From: Eremophila alpestris peregrina | Taxonomy: Eukaryota > Chordata > Aves > Passeriformes > Alaudidae | Direction of reading: 5' to 3' | Assembly: GCA_009792885.1 (NCBI GenBank) | Contig: WMCF01000032.1 | Coordinates: 6,676,589-6,740,588, forward strand | Length of the DNA: 64,000 nt | Part shown: positions 1 to 12,050 of the stretch, piece by piece | Layout: every line of letters begins with the position of its first letter | Position numbering within the stretch: the first letter of the stretch is position 1 | Translations under genes and position numbers: made by a program | Notes under the pieces: model-generated | The model's database searches: none | Seen by the model: the letters and a program-made list of their open reading frames with translations, nothing else | What the model was told of the DNA's origin: nothing

Positions 1-524
1 TTCACCTCTTGTTTCCAGTTAGATGAATTGGAACATGAGCTGCCCAGGAGATGGAGTCCAAAAGCATCCTCAAGGCTTTGTCTCAGCTTGGAAGGTAACA
101 CCCTGGTCGTGGCTGTTGGGTTGAAGGGTAATACTGAGACCAGGGTGGATTTAATGAGGGAAAGAAGGAACACTGATATGGAGAGAGTACATGGTTGGGA
201 AGGGAAGGAGCACTGACAAAGAAAAACTTGGAGCCTGAGAAACTAGGTCTGGTCCAAAGCAAGAATTCCCAGTGATACTGGTGTGCCCTGTGAGAGCAAC
301 AAATACACCTGGCAGTGGGAGGAGGTGCCTGGAGAATTCTGCTTAGCTGGGAGTCCCTGGGAGAGCATTCCAACCTAGTGCAGGGCTCAAGGGAAAGGAG
401 CCTCATTCGAGGGGGGGCACATGGAGCTCAGAGGAGGCAGTGCCTCCTTTGGAGCATCCCTACCCCTGACAGCCCCTTCACCCACGCTCCAGCACAGTGG
501 CAGAGCATCTGCGGCGGCAGCCGA
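1..524. other. Unique non-coding sequence, nothing recognised
   Basis: Mixed-composition unique DNA. The frames that stay open here are short, overlap on both strands and show no domain. No repeat family or RNA gene is recognised. The right edge changes abruptly into the A+T-rich block that follows. Confidence 0.5.
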
Positions 525-1060
525 GGGAGCGGAGATTATTTATATTCATGCTGCAGCTCTGCCAGCCGTGACTCTGTTATCTGCCATGCATGAATATTAT
601 TTGAATACGGAGTTTGTCGTGACTATTCTTCCGCGTGAAACGGGGGATTTGCTGTGGGATGGGAGCCCTCCCTCCGGCTGTCAGTCAGGAGGGGTTTCCT
701 TTTCCTGTCTCGTTGGAAGCCGCGTCCCCAGCAAGGTGAGACAGTGGACACTTTTTCTCTTGTTAATATCCATGTCTAATCTCCTCTCAGAGGGGCCCTT
801 TGTCCTAGACTGTAGCCAAGATGAGTAATTCAGGGATAGATGAGACGCTATAATTGGTTTGTGACAAATTAAAACATTTTTCCTTCGGAGCTGAGAGCAG
901 GACTGTGGTCTGGAGCTGTCAGGCGTCACAGGGGAGGGTGATTTTCGGAGTAAGCGCATTGCAAATTGGCTCCAGATATGCCTTGGAGTCTGAAATTAAA
1001 CTCCAGCTGGTGACTCTTCTCAGTTGGGGTTTTATTTTAGGGGGGACAAAGGGAACATGT
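525..1060. promoter_or_regulatory. Candidate conserved non-coding element (enhancer-like)
   Basis: An A+T-rich block with GATTATTTATATTCATG, CATGCATGAATATTATTTG, TTAATATCC, CTATAATTGG and AAATTAAAAC words, interspersed with intact CpGs. Such sharply bounded blocks, dense in homeodomain and POU-type cores, are typical of developmental enhancers in amniotes. What is visible is composition and motif density; conservation is inferred. It could instead be neutral A+T-rich intron. Confidence 0.35.
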
Positions 1061-2932
1061 GTGTGGAGGGACAGCCTGATCAATACAGAGAACGTGACTG
1101 CGTTTTACATCACACCATGAGCTGGGAACCAGAATGAGCCGTGGTGGGGATGCTGGGGAGCACCTAGAGGTGTGGTGGGACTGAGCAGGCCAAACACCAG
1201 GGCTCACCACTGCCTGTGTTTCCTTCACACTTCTCTCAGTGGTTCCTCCATCACATCCCAGAAAGGAAGAACTGTGATGGAAAGCTGCAGATCACACCAT
1301 CTCCTCTCTTGGTCACAAGTGGGTGCCAGCTGCAGAACCTCTTTAGGAGATGCAGTCTGGTCCTTGCCCTGTAATAGGTGTTTTACTGAGCCACAAAGAG
1401 TCCTTCACCTCCACCCAGAGAGCAGGGGACTAGCTAAAATTCAGGAACACAGAGGTGATCAGGACAGACAGCTTGATGAAATATTTGGCTTGACCCTAAG
1501 ACGTTTATGAGCTGGTCTAGGGCAAAGGGGTGGAGGTGGGAGGAAAAGGACTTCATGATGCAACTGCTCAGCACAGCTGCATGGAGAGAGCTACAGCAGC
1601 AGCATCTGCACCTCGCAGTGAAGAGGGGTGGAGAGTGAAGGAATGCTTGGAAAGGACGTGGGTCTGTAAAGGAGGTTCAAAACACCCAAGAGGAATCACC
1701 ATGTGGGTTGGTTTGTGTGTAAATGGTGGTGGGGAAGAAAGCCTCAAGATCTTGTATCTGATAGGGAAGAAAAGGGAGGCCCAAGGACAGGGTGCTGTGA
1801 GTTTTCCAGGAAGGCTGTGTCTCAAAGTGAAGGAAACCGTCTGGAAGAGATATTCATAGTTATGAAAACAGGGTAAGTGCAAAGGCTGTCAGACCCTGGA
1901 GGTGCTGGGTGAAGAAAGGAGGAGGTCTGGGCATCTCTCAGATATGAGGAGTAAAACGAGCAGGCCATGGTGGCAGGGTGATGGTGACTGCGAGTTGGGG
2001 GGCTTGGAAGGAAAGATCAGAGGATCTGGTTCAGCAATGGAAAGTGCAGAGATGCAGCAAATCCTGAAAGGCAGGATCAGATGGTGAGCTGTGACTGGTG
2101 TCACTGGCATTAAGACGTTAGCTAATCCGGTTTAAGGGGATAAGCCCAAGAAAAACTGTGGAGACCTAAATTGGAGCTTGTCACTCTCCTGTGGAAAGCA
2201 GAAGTGTGGAGGAGGAGGAGGATTTGCTGAGAGAGCCCCTGGATGGCTGGTCAGAAACAGAGGGTGAATGGAGGATGGCTGTGAAGATGAAGAGTCAGGA
2301 GGTACCAGGAGGGAAGGAACAAGAATGAGAGGAGTCACCAAAAGCAGAGAAACCCAGGAGCCTCCTGGTGTGCACAGTCTATTAATAACTGACCTGTAGC
2401 CCATCCTAAGTAAAGGATGGGAAGTGGGAAGCTGGCAAGGTAGCAGGGAATCCACAGAAACCCAGTGATGTTGGTCTGGGAAGCTTAAACGATGCATATC
2501 AAAGCCAGGATGTAAATTGCATAAGTGTGATGTAGGTCTGGCACTAAAGTGATAAGAGTCATATCAAGGGAATAACTTAATTAACTGGTCTTGATCAAAG
2601 AATTATATGAATTCAATAGCTCAGTTTTCAGCACTAAATGATGAAGTTTAGAAAAACTGCACTTGACACAATTATCAATTTTCCTGTCCAAGGAGCTTTG
2701 AAGTGCCATTAAGAAGGGACAGTCTGTTGTTCTGTTTAGGACAACTTTCTCCTTCCCTCCAGTGATCAGGAGGCAGAGGGGCTCTCTCTCCTTTTCAAGT
2801 GCTCATTTGAAATGGTCTGAAGCATAATAAACACTGCATGTCAAGGGGAATGGTACTGTGGATTTCACAAATTAATTGTTTCAGATGATGTAAATCAGGA
2901 ACAAAGAGCTGTCCTTTCCCTGCCATCCAGGA
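1061..2932. other. Unique non-coding sequence, G/A-rich, nothing recognised
   Basis: From about 1500 to 2480 the plus strand is rich in GGA/GAGG words, which keeps minus-strand frames open without any recognisable protein. About 2560-2700 turns A+T-rich (TTAATTAACTGG, GAATTATATGAATTC) and could be a small regulatory block. No repeat element or exon is supported. Confidence 0.45.
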
Positions 2933-3013
2933 CAAAAAGAAAAAGAAAAAGAAACCACCACACACACACAAAAAACCCCCAATAACAACAAACCAAACCA
3001 ACCACAAAACCTG
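2933..3013. repeat. Low-complexity A/C-rich tract
   Basis: An AAAAAG-type run is followed by a short (CA)n and then AACAAACC-like units. It is simple low-complexity sequence. The phenylalanine- and glycine-rich minus-strand translation over it is an artefact of composition. Confidence 0.7.
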
Positions 3014-3894
3014 TTTATTTCCCTATAGCTTTCATTTTGCTCAGATTTTTGGATGGGAAGTGGTCCCATTTACCTCTCATCAGTCCTGGACCATCCATCC
3101 CTCTGACAGACCATGCTTTTCAAACAAGATAGTAGATGTGAGCAAGGAATATGAGTCAAGCTGTAGAAATGCTTGTGGAAGTCTTTGAAACACTGAATGC
3201 TGTGTCTGTCAGACTCACCCTTCTGCTTAGGTGTAGTGCAGGAGATGGGTGTTTTCTCTGCTGTTACCTTGGCAGACCTCAGCCAGGGATTCCAGACAGG
3301 CATCTGCACATTTGGATGTTCCTCCTGGAAAAGGGTGTCAAAATCTTGTCAGTGACAATGATGGGAGTGAAGACCTACGGCTTCCAGCTACTTCTACCTG
3401 TGAAGACACTTCCCTACCCTTCTCCATTCTCTGGGCACTGTGTCCTTTCCACTGGTGAGTATCTCATTCCCAAGGCAGGGAAACCTGGGAATGTGTCTTG
3501 TCTGTCCAGTGCAGTGTGAGGATGCTGTGAAAAGCTGAGAAGCCTCAGAAAGTCCCTTGGGAAATCGAGGATTAATTCAATTTCTTTACTACTCCAGGAC
3601 TTCCCCCTGCAGAACACAGATGGACTCTGAAATGAGGTGGTTCCTCCTCCTGGGCAGAGAGAGGGAATGATTTCCAAAGCAAGCCCAAGTTCCTCTTGCT
3701 TGGGTCTTCCCCAGAATAAGACGAGTGATGGCAGTGGGATGATTCCCTCCCTGAGCCACACTGCTGGTTTGTCTCCAGGAAATGGAAGGAAGCTGGGTGC
3801 TGGTAGCCAGGAGGCAAAGCTGCAGCTGGCCATGCCAGCTCCGAACAGCGAGGGCAATTAGAGATCAGAAGAGCTGGGGTGGCTTCGTCACATT
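3014..3894. other. Unique non-coding sequence, nothing recognised
   Basis: Open frames overlap on both strands across 3414-3973, which points to composition rather than coding. No domain, repeat family or structured RNA was recognised. Confidence 0.45.
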
Positions 3895-4260
3895 TCCCTG
3901 CTGCTGTTCTGGAGGTGATAATATAATTCATATCAGAAGAGTTAGTGGGCTGAAAATGAATTGGAGAAATCAATCCAGAGGGTATAAATGAATTAGCATG
4001 TAAATGAGGACACTTGCTCTACATAGTTTAATATTGCCTGCAGCTGTAAATAATTCCAGGGATGGAATCAAAAGCCGCAAACAACTTCATTTTTGTGCTC
4101 CTCCCCCGTCCGGGAGCACCTGCAGCTACGACCGACCCACCCTTGCAGAATCATCACATTGCAAGGCAGTTAAAGGAGATGAGATGCATAAACTCTTCTC
4201 TTTTTTTTTCCCCTCCCCTGATTGGCCATTATTTACAAAACTGCTGCTCCCAGTTCCGTG
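3895..4260. promoter_or_regulatory. Candidate conserved non-coding element
   Basis: A+T-rich with GATAATATAATTCATATC, GAATTAGCATGTAAATGAG, TTTAATATTGCC and GTAAATAATTCC words, then CATCACATTGCAAGG and an inverted CCAAT word (GATTGGCC) near 4220 beside a pyrimidine tract. Motif density suggests an enhancer or distal regulatory block. No alignment was possible, so conservation is inferred. Confidence 0.35.
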
Positions 4261-5259
4261 CATCAAGTCTCTGTTTGTGCCTGCACGTGGCAGTCGGGGA
4301 GGTGGGGAAGCAGCCAGAGGTGAGACCTCGTGCAGCACATCACATCATGATCACATCAGGTCACCCTGTGGTGGGCTGGCAGGTGTGTGAAATAGCAATT
4401 TCTCACCCAACAGCTGCTGGATGAAAGCTCTTGATTGGGGTGGAGGACTTAAACCTCCTGGGGTGGGAGAGGTGGGAGATTGGAGAGCAGGAGCTGGCTG
4501 GGGTTACACCTTGGTTCTTGGAGCTATCTGGAGAGAAGGCATTTCCAAGGGATGGGGAAGCCTGTGCACGGGGGGATTGCACACTTATGTGCAGTCTGGA
4601 AATGTGGAAGAGGTGCAGAGCCAGGTCATCAGAGTGGGGAAGGTGTTGGGAAGCCCCTTTATGAGAGATCAGTAAATGAGCACAGCTTCTCTGGCCTAAT
4701 GAAAGGAAGGCTGAGAGATGTGATTGCACAGGCAGATAAACACAAGAGATGGAGAGGAGCTAAAGCTAAAGGCCAATGTTGATACCAGAACATGCAGATA
4801 CAGACCAGTCATGAATAAATTCCACAGGGAATTGAGATGGAAGTGTCTAAGCACCTGAGCAGAGACTGTGGATGAGTGCTGGAGAGTCCACACAAGCAGG
4901 CTGCTCTTGCACTGGCGTTTGACTGTAAAAGAGGATTATAGGAGCAGGTCCCTCGAGATCAGGCAACTAAATTTTGTGATCTGGGAAGTTCTGCCTGTTG
5001 CCAAAAGCCCCTTTATTATTCTGGCAGGGGAAAGATTCAGATCTTAGGAAGTGCATATGTCTCATCGAGTGTCTCCAAGAGTGGTTGTTGAAGGCTTTTG
5101 GAGTGGTGCTGGTGACAGGAGGTTAAAGATGATCCTCAACAGTCTTTTATCAGTACTTTCCCCTTGTTTTTTGACACTGACGGATCACTGAGTTCCCTCT
5201 TTCATCAGGTTGGAGTTTCAGGTTCTGCACTAACTAGATCTCCCAGGTGGACTGGAAAC
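4261..5259. other. Unique non-coding sequence, nothing recognised
   Basis: Ordinary mixed-composition sequence. Several frames on both strands stay open across 4400-4780 in a GGxxGG-rich stretch, but none carries recognisable protein features. Confidence 0.45.
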
Positions 5260-5660
5260 ACTGATTAAGATGGATAGAGTGAAAGCAAGTCCATTAAATT
5301 GTTAATAAAGAATATTACACACATACCTTAATCTGCAGCTAGCCTGACACTTTATAAAAGTACATTAGGATATAATCCAATTGAAGCCACAATATCGAGA
5401 ACATCTTATCTCATCACAAATTGAAATTATATCATATTCCTCATTTCTTAAATTAAAAAGCTAAAACCTTTTAGTTTGCTCTCATATGCTTGTGTAAAAC
5501 TTAATCAGTGGTTTTAACAACATTATTTTTCAATATGGGCCATTTCTGCTCTCATTTATTTACAAGAGAGAACTTCCTGGTAGGAGAAGTGATTCAATTT
5601 GCGGGAGGATACATCAAGCACTTAAGGATTTTGTAGGGATTGATTGATTATTTATCGTGT
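5260..5660. promoter_or_regulatory. A+T-rich block, candidate regulatory element
   Basis: Words such as CATTAAATTGTTAATAAAG, GGATATAATCCAATTG and TTAAATTAAAAAGC are clustered, while the flanks are G+C-rich. This resembles the other candidate enhancer blocks but has fewer CpGs and fewer exact TAATTA cores, so it is weaker. Confidence 0.25.
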
Positions 5661-6845
5661 TATCTTGCCTGGAGACGTCTGATACGCCTGTGCCTTTGCT
5701 ATCTCTCATTCCACCTCCTGCTCTCCCTCTGCATCTCACTCAGGGAGCTCCTCCCCTGTGTCTGCACCAGCCTGTGGAGGGAAAGGGGCTCAGGGCAGGC
5801 AAGGCTGATGCTGTCTCTGCTGGGATGGAGATCCATTTCACTGGGAGATGGCACAGAGGTGGGAGAGGTGGTTTGAAGTTGTGCTGGGTTTGAAGCGCAG
5901 GCACTGCTCAGCTGCACTTCTCCAAGTGCAGTAAATGTATCCTTCCTTTCTGGGAAGGAGCTGGGACAGAAAAAGAGGCTGGAAGGTTTGCTGGAAGTGC
6001 CCCCAGGAGCAGAAAACAGCCCTGAAGGGCCACCAGCTCTGGTTGGTAGCTGGTCACCTGGGGCCACACTTCCCAGGGTAGCCATAATCACCTTCAAGTT
6101 GCCCAGTGAAGCACTGGATGATGTCCTGGCAATGCTTCCCACTCAGCTGAGCTGTCCCAGGGATGCAGTGGCTTCTCCAGGGATCTTTGCAAAAGCTTCC
6201 TTACTCTTATGAGGAATCTGGTGACCTGATAAGGCCAGGATTGGGGTGCAGAGAGGAGGGGGCCACCTCTTCATGCTTGAAGGAAACCCCTTTCATAGCA
6301 ATGGCTGATTATCTCCCACTGCTTCACTGGGGCAGAGAGGCTCATTAGCAATGACAATTAGCATGTCCTTCATGGAGGTGTCAACCCAAGGCCTGAGGGG
6401 TGACATGCAAGGGGGATGTCACCATTTGAGGGGGGATGTCCCTCAGGAGCTCAGCAGGAGGGCTGTGGCTTGAGCTTTGTCTTGGACATTGGTCACTCTT
6501 TGGTGCTGGAAGATGAGCTGGGAGAAGGAGGGATGCTGTCAGTGGGAGCTCTTGGCCTCCCATCCCTGGTGGGGCACTGGATATAGCAAGAAAGAAAACT
6601 TTTTTGATTTTATGCAAGAAAACAATGACAGTAGAAACCTCAACCAAAACCCTCAAGCATTTGGACTGAGGTTGTCTGTATGGCAGGGGAGGCACTGGGA
6701 ACAAGGACATGTGAGGTTTATTCTTTTCACTGCTGCAGTTTTTGGCAAATCATTCTCCCTGCCATAGTTTTCCCTGAGCAGTTTGAGATCAGCTGGGTTT
6801 ATTCTTTTATGAGTATTGGAGTGCAGGAATTGCTGTCTTCTGGTG
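5661..6845. other. Unique non-coding sequence, nothing recognised
   Basis: Mixed sequence with no recognised exon, repeat or RNA gene. I looked at 6600-6845 as a possible retrocopy body upstream of the long A-run. I found no AATAAA signal just before the A-run and no recognisable parent transcript. Confidence 0.45.

Positions 6846-6928
<83 letters not shown>
6846..6928 (+). repeat. 83-nt uninterrupted poly(A) tract
   Basis: A run of 83 adenines with no interruption, preceded by TTCTGGTG and followed by GCACCGCGCTGG. It could be a retrotransposed poly(A) tail, a homopolymer expansion or an assembly artefact. No upstream polyadenylation signal and no clear target-site duplication were found, so a processed pseudogene is not supported. 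Confidence 0.95.
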
Positions 6929-6929
<1 letters not shown>

Positions 6930-8877
6930 CACCGCGCTGGGAAGGGAATATGTTTGGTTTGTCTTATTTTTCTTTTGCTTTTTGGGATTTCAGGATTCCT
7001 GTTGCAGGGATTGCACCAAGATGACAAACTAGAGAGTTTTCAAAATGGAAACACAATCCCCTGACTCCAGGAGCTCAGACTTAAATATCCACAAATACCT
7101 CAGGATGCAGCGTGAGTGCTGATGGAGCAGCTGACTCAGAGGTGAGCAGCTCCAGAGCCCCACAGAGCCCCACAGGCCTGATTTGCTGAATCCAGTGGCA
7201 GGAATTCCTATATTGGATGATCCATGTGCATGGGCTTCCGTGGGATCCCAGCCAACATTTGCAAAGTGCTGTGAGATGCTTGGATGAAAGAGACCACAGA
7301 AGCGCAAAGTATTACTTTTTCATGATTGCTGCAATTGCTATCCTTGGGGCTGTCCAAATATTGTTGTTCCAAGTGAAAGTATAAAATCCTTTTGGCACGT
7401 TTCTGTTTTGCGTTGTGATAAATAGAAATGCAGGAGGGAAAAAAAAAAAAAAAATCTCCTCTAAGAGTGAGAGAAGGAAAAGCAGCCCCTGTGCAATTTG
7501 TTACACATCTCATATGTCTCTGACTGCTAGCTGTAGAGATATTTAGAGGGAGTATTTAGCCAACCCAGTGCACAGCCTCTGGAGTCCCAGCTTCTGCTTT
7601 GGTCCATGCTTGGTTGAACCTGTACAGCAGCTTTATGGTTTTTTTTCTGCACAGCATTTCAGGAGAGGCTTTGGTTCTGGAGGGTGCCAACTGCACCGAG
7701 TGAAGCTAAGATGATTAATCAAATTATTTGAAGGGCGTTCGCCAGAACCGGGCAGTGACCAGTCTCTGTCCTAATCTCTGGATTGAGATGTCAAACCAGC
7801 CTCCAGCTTGGAGCACTGAGCTCGCCAGGAGGCAGAGGGTGGAAAGAAATCTCTGACAGCAAACAGGCTGGCAGGGCTGCCCACGGTGGGGAGGGAAAGT
7901 GGCCATCAGGGACCAAGGGCTGGTGCAGCCCAGTGGGCTGGGGGAGGCTGGGGGGCTCTGCATGTCAGGAAGGCTGCACAAAGCTTCTCTAGCTGTCATG
8001 GGACAGGAACAAGGGGATGGTTGTGCCTCATGGTGCACCATGCTGCAGGGAGGAAGGGGGAATGGCTGGGATGTGCAGAGCTCCTGCAGCTCCCAGCTGG
8101 CCACAGGATGAGGGCTTCTCTGCTCCCATGTGTGTTCAGGCTGTGGCCAAGCAGGATGGGGGCACAAGTGACCTCGTGTGGAAGGGACACAGGCACTGAC
8201 TGAGTCACTTAGAACTCGGTGCCCGTGTCAGGTGCTGTGGGGAGCTGGGGCTTTGGTTGGAGCCTTGCAGGGAATGGTGCAGGGTGGGTGGTGTGGGACG
8301 AGGCTGGCAGAGGGCTCCAGGAGATGAGAAACGCAGTGGGAAGCAGAGACTTTGGCTCGGTGATGAGCTTTTCTCTTCAGGGACCAGCTGGGTTTTTCGC
8401 CCACCTGCTTTTCTGTTCAGGAAGGGTTTGGTTATATTCACAGTCAAAGATGAAGCCAAAGCACCTGAGAAGGAGAAGGCACATGCTGCAGCTGGGGTGG
8501 GGTTAAGGGGAAATCCACTCACATGGGGATGAGGGACCCTCCTCTGCCCTCCCTCCCCTCCTGCTCTGGGGATCGCAGGCAGATGGGCTTTCCCCAGTGC
8601 CAGGACGAGCACTTGGCACTGCTGCGCAGGGAATTGCAGGTCTCGCTCTCCTCTCCAGCTGGCTGGGTGGGCAGAGTCTCTGCTTCTACGCGAGCCCCAA
8701 AGCGTGCCGGGATCCCCTTTGCTGCAGGAGCTGACAACAGCACCTGAGGCGTTCCATGGACCACTGCCCTGAGCATCCTCCCTCTCTGCCCTCCCCGCCA
8801 CGCTGCAGGCCGATCTCCTGCCCTCCACTCAACTCTTCCTCTGCAAAAAACCCCTCTTTGCATCTCTCTTCCAGCCC
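6929..8877. other. Unique non-coding sequence with one short A-run
   Basis: Nothing gene-like is recognised. A 16-nt A-run sits at 7439-7454. The minus-strand frame of 207 codons at 8205-8828 lies in G+C-rich sequence with overlapping frames on the other strand, and it shows no domain. Confidence 0.45.
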
Positions 8878-9060
8878 CAAACCTGGGCCGGGGCAGCGCC
8901 GGGGCCGCGCGTTCGCGGGAGCGCGCTCGCCCATCTGCGCGGCTCCGGCCGCTGGCTCCGGGCCAGGCACGGAGGGTCGAGCTGCCGGCAGCCCCTCAGC
9001 ATCCACCGGGCACCCACGGCACCGCCGTCACGTGTGGCCATCAGCTGATGGGGAGGATGA
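8878..9060. promoter_or_regulatory. Short CpG-dense stretch (island-like)
   Basis: CpG density rises sharply between 8885 and 8960 (GCCGCGCGTTCGCGGGAGCG and neighbours) relative to the CpG-poor surroundings, and the patch runs straight into an A+T-rich candidate enhancer block. It may be an unmethylated CpG element or a small alternative promoter. No TATA box, initiator or downstream exon could be assigned. Confidence 0.35.
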
Positions 9061-9074
9061 CTCAGCCGGCAGCT

Positions 9075-9235
9075 GTCGGGCCCCTAAAATAATGACAAAA
9101 ACAATTAGCAGTCCAAGCAGTAGCCTCTCCTTAATTATCTCCTCCGAGTTTAATTAACTAGCTAAATTATCAGCAGTAATGTAGGCATTAATTATGTCAA
9201 ATTACAGTGTAAAAATCACAAAGTGTGGAAAATGT
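9075..9235. promoter_or_regulatory. Candidate conserved non-coding element rich in TTAATT cores
   Basis: Contains AACAATTAGC, CCTTAATTATCTCC, GTTTAATTAACTAGC, GCATTAATTATGTC and AATTACAGTG within about 160 bp, immediately right of the CpG-dense stretch. A run of homeodomain-type cores at this spacing is characteristic of developmental enhancers. Function is inferred from motif density only. Confidence 0.4.
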
Positions 9236-9512
9236 CAATTCAGCTGCGCTCACCTGCCGGGCTGAGACAGCGCCGGTGACAGCGGCTCAGGCTGGCACAG
9301 GGGAAGGGGCTGCTCCCCCCCTCCCCGGGGATCAGGATCCTGCCACGGCATCCTCAGTGACACCGGGGGGACACCAGGAGCGATGCCGACAGGAGCCGGT
9401 GGCACAGTTTCAGTCGGGAGCCCGGGTGGGTGCTGGAGTGGGGAAGGGGGGAGCATTTTGGCTCTGGCAGAGGGAGGGGAAGGAGCGTGGCTCCCCAAAC
9501 CAGATGGCTTGG

Positions 9513-9690
9513 ATGCTGAATTATTAAATTATGAATATTAATACAAATCAGACACGGAAGAGGTAATAATTTTGCTGCCCTACAGAAATAATTAACATAA
9601 TTTTGATAAATTACATGATAAGAGAATCTCAAAATTGAGGTAGATTTATCTTAATTAATATCTTGGACTTGCTCCGAAAGGTAAATTGTT
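9513..9690. promoter_or_regulatory. A+T-rich block, candidate regulatory element
   Basis: Holds GAATTATTAAATTATGAAT, GAAATAATTAACAT and CTTAATTAATATC. It is separated from the 9075-9235 block by about 280 bp of G+C-rich sequence, so the two may be parts of one element. The evidence is composition only. Confidence 0.3.
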
Positions 9691-11079
9691 CCACTGGGGA
9701 CTGGGGAAGGGTGAAGAAGGGGCCCCTGGCTCTGTGAGCTGGACCTTTCCTGGGGTTAGCATGGTGGGGAGGACAGGACACTCCCCCAGGCTGCACCCCA
9801 GCCCTGGCTCAGAGGGTGCAATGTCAGGGTTACTCCCACCCCCACGGGGACACCGAGTGACTTAATTTCAGCTTGCATGGGTTGGTCAGAGGGCAGAAAT
9901 GTGAGCTGGTGTCTCCAAGCACCTTTGGACCCAGAGCCACCCTGCCCTGGGCTCTTCCAGGCATTTTTCCACAGCACAGTGCTGGGCAGGCACTGAGGTC
10001 TGAGCCCACTGGATAAATGGCATCACCAAATCTGCTGCCCAAGTGTCCCTTGGCTTTGCTTCAGGTGCCTCTGCTTGGGCACACGTGCATTGCCACCCAT
10101 GTGCCTGTCCTATTCATCCATGCTCATGGACACTCTGGGCAGGTACAGCAAGTACAGGGGTTTGCTTTTTGCTGGTGAACCACCCCAAGCTGAACCAATG
10201 CCACATTGGAAGTTAGTCTGGAAGGGAACGGGATGTTTAGTTATTGAGTGATTTGCTTCACCATCACTCATTGGGGTTTTCCTTTGGCCTGCATGACTCC
10301 AGGTAAGTCCATGTCCCTCTCCAGGTGTGTGTGTGATGATGGGCAGTGCCCTTCCCTTGGACGAGCTGGGCTTTTCCCCAGGTCTTTGTCTTGGTGCTGC
10401 TGCTCATCAGCTCTGCCTGCAAAGGTGCAAATCTGCCCAAAAAAGGGTGTACAGACAGGGTGTGCAAAATTGTTCTGTGTGGCACAAAATGTAGTACTTA
10501 AATCTCAGAGTCATCCAGGAGGATGTAACCTTCCAGCAGTGACTTCACCCCCAGAACATCTCCCAGGCACAGGCAATGCTGGTACAGAGGTGTGCATGGA
10601 GATCATCCACAGCTTGTGGCATCAAAGCTGCAACTCAAATTACAGGGCTAATTGCAAAATTGAAGTCAATTATTCTTTACCATGACATTTTTGTTATGCC
10701 AGATCAGGCAATGTAGGAGAAGATGTACAGAAGATGTTATCTGTATATCCATATTGTCCATTTAAAATGTCCAGAGTTGTGGCCCCACAGCAGTTTTCCT
10801 CTAGCCTGGTTATGTTTCAAGTATGTGTCTGCTGAAAGGGCTTAGAGCTTGGTTCCTTGATATATTTCTGACAGGGGTGAGCAGGAGGAGAGCGAGGAGC
10901 AGCCAGGAGAGGCTGCTCTCAGGAGGCTTCAGTCTTGGTCTTGAGCTCGAGAGGTTTTTAGATTCACATCCATGCGTTTGCCAGCTTAATTGGCAAAAGC
11001 TTTAATTTTTCAGAAGGGTTAGAAATCTTGTTGATCTGTTCCCACTGGCAGGATTTAAAGCCTCAAACACTTTACTTTT
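9691..11079. other. Unique non-coding sequence, nothing recognised
   Basis: No exon, repeat or RNA gene recognised. A consensus-like 5' splice-site word (CAGGTAAGT) occurs at 10300-10308, but no matching acceptor with a conserved reading frame is seen upstream, so it is not called an exon. Confidence 0.45.
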
Positions 11080-11160
11080 TCAAAGAGCTGTACAAATGTT
11101 AACTAATACAGCCCCAGTTAAGCATAATCTCTGGATGGGGAAACAGAGTCGCACGCTGCA
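11080..11160 (-). repeat. MIR-like ancient amniote SINE fragment
   Basis: In reverse orientation the stretch resembles the MIR-type SINE tail and core as remembered: a degenerate CTTTACAAATGTTAACTAAT-like segment, a gap, then a GGATGGGGAAACAGAG-like segment. The middle is deleted or too diverged. This is recognised by eye; a RepeatMasker run against amniote MIR libraries would decide. Confidence 0.5.
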
Positions 11161-12015
11161 TGTGTGCCTTAGCCTGGATGGGGAGTTGCTGGGTCCTTGT
11201 CCCATGCTTCATCCAGAAGGCTCTGTCGTCTCTTCCAAGCCTTCCCCACTCTGCCTGATCCCCTTGCCTTGCTGCTGTAAAACAGAGCTGTATTTAATTG
11301 TTTTTGGCTGTGCAGAAAATAACAAAAAAGGGAAGACCCAAAGCCACTGATTGCTGCGATGCCAAAGCACAGGCTGGAAGCAGAGACTTCTCACCACGAG
11401 GCAGCATTGGTGCAACCAGGTGAGACCAGGGAGGGTGCCCAGGACAATAAGGGATATTCCTGGGGCACAGTGAGCAGTAAGAACCAGTATTGGGAATATC
11501 ATTCATGGAAAATGCACAGCAGGAGATCCTTTGCCTTACTGGGGAGTTCTAGCTATGGAGTAACATTGCTGTTGTGGAGCACGTGGGCCACAACATGGTC
11601 ACTCTGACACCCCTGCTGCTCCCCACCCAGCTTGTGGGGTGGCAGAGGAGGGAGGTTTACCTTGGATCAAACAGTCCCCGTGGTTGGAGCTGTCGGCAGC
11701 CCCAGCAGCAAAGAGAGTGAAGCCAGGTGTGTGCACAGTGCTGGAAATCCTGTTCAAACAAGGACACCCTGCTGGGGGACACTGAGCGTGGCTCTGTGCC
11801 ACCCGGGGCTGGAGCAGGGTGGGTGAGCCGGCTGGGCAGCCCCTCCTCACACGGAGGCTGATTGGGCACAGGGCAGGGCAGGGCATCTCCGGGCTCCTTC
11901 TCCCACCCATCCTCACAGAGCAGGGAGAGCCCGGGCTCTGGTGTTTCAGGAATGCCCCAAGTGCATCCCCAGGGGGTTGCAGGGCTGGCGAGGCTCACGC
12001 TGTGTGTAGATGTAT
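11161..12015. other. Unique non-coding sequence, nothing recognised
   Basis: G+C-richer sequence from 11600 onward with frames open on both strands, none with a recognisable domain. No repeats or RNA genes recognised. Confidence 0.45.
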
Positions 12016-12050
12016 GCACACACACACACACACACACACAGACACACACA
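12016..12050. repeat. (CA)n microsatellite
   Basis: A near-perfect CA dinucleotide run with one G interruption. It is an ordinary simple repeat, and the threonine/histidine runs in translations across it are artefacts. Confidence 0.95.

Noticed and set aside
6600..6845. Processed pseudogene or SINE body ahead of the 83-nt poly(A).
   Set aside because: No AATAAA near the A-run, no recognisable transcript, no target-site duplication around the tract.
8205..8828. 207-codon minus-strand open frame.
   Set aside because: G+C-rich stop-poor DNA with overlapping open frames on the other strand; no recognisable domain.
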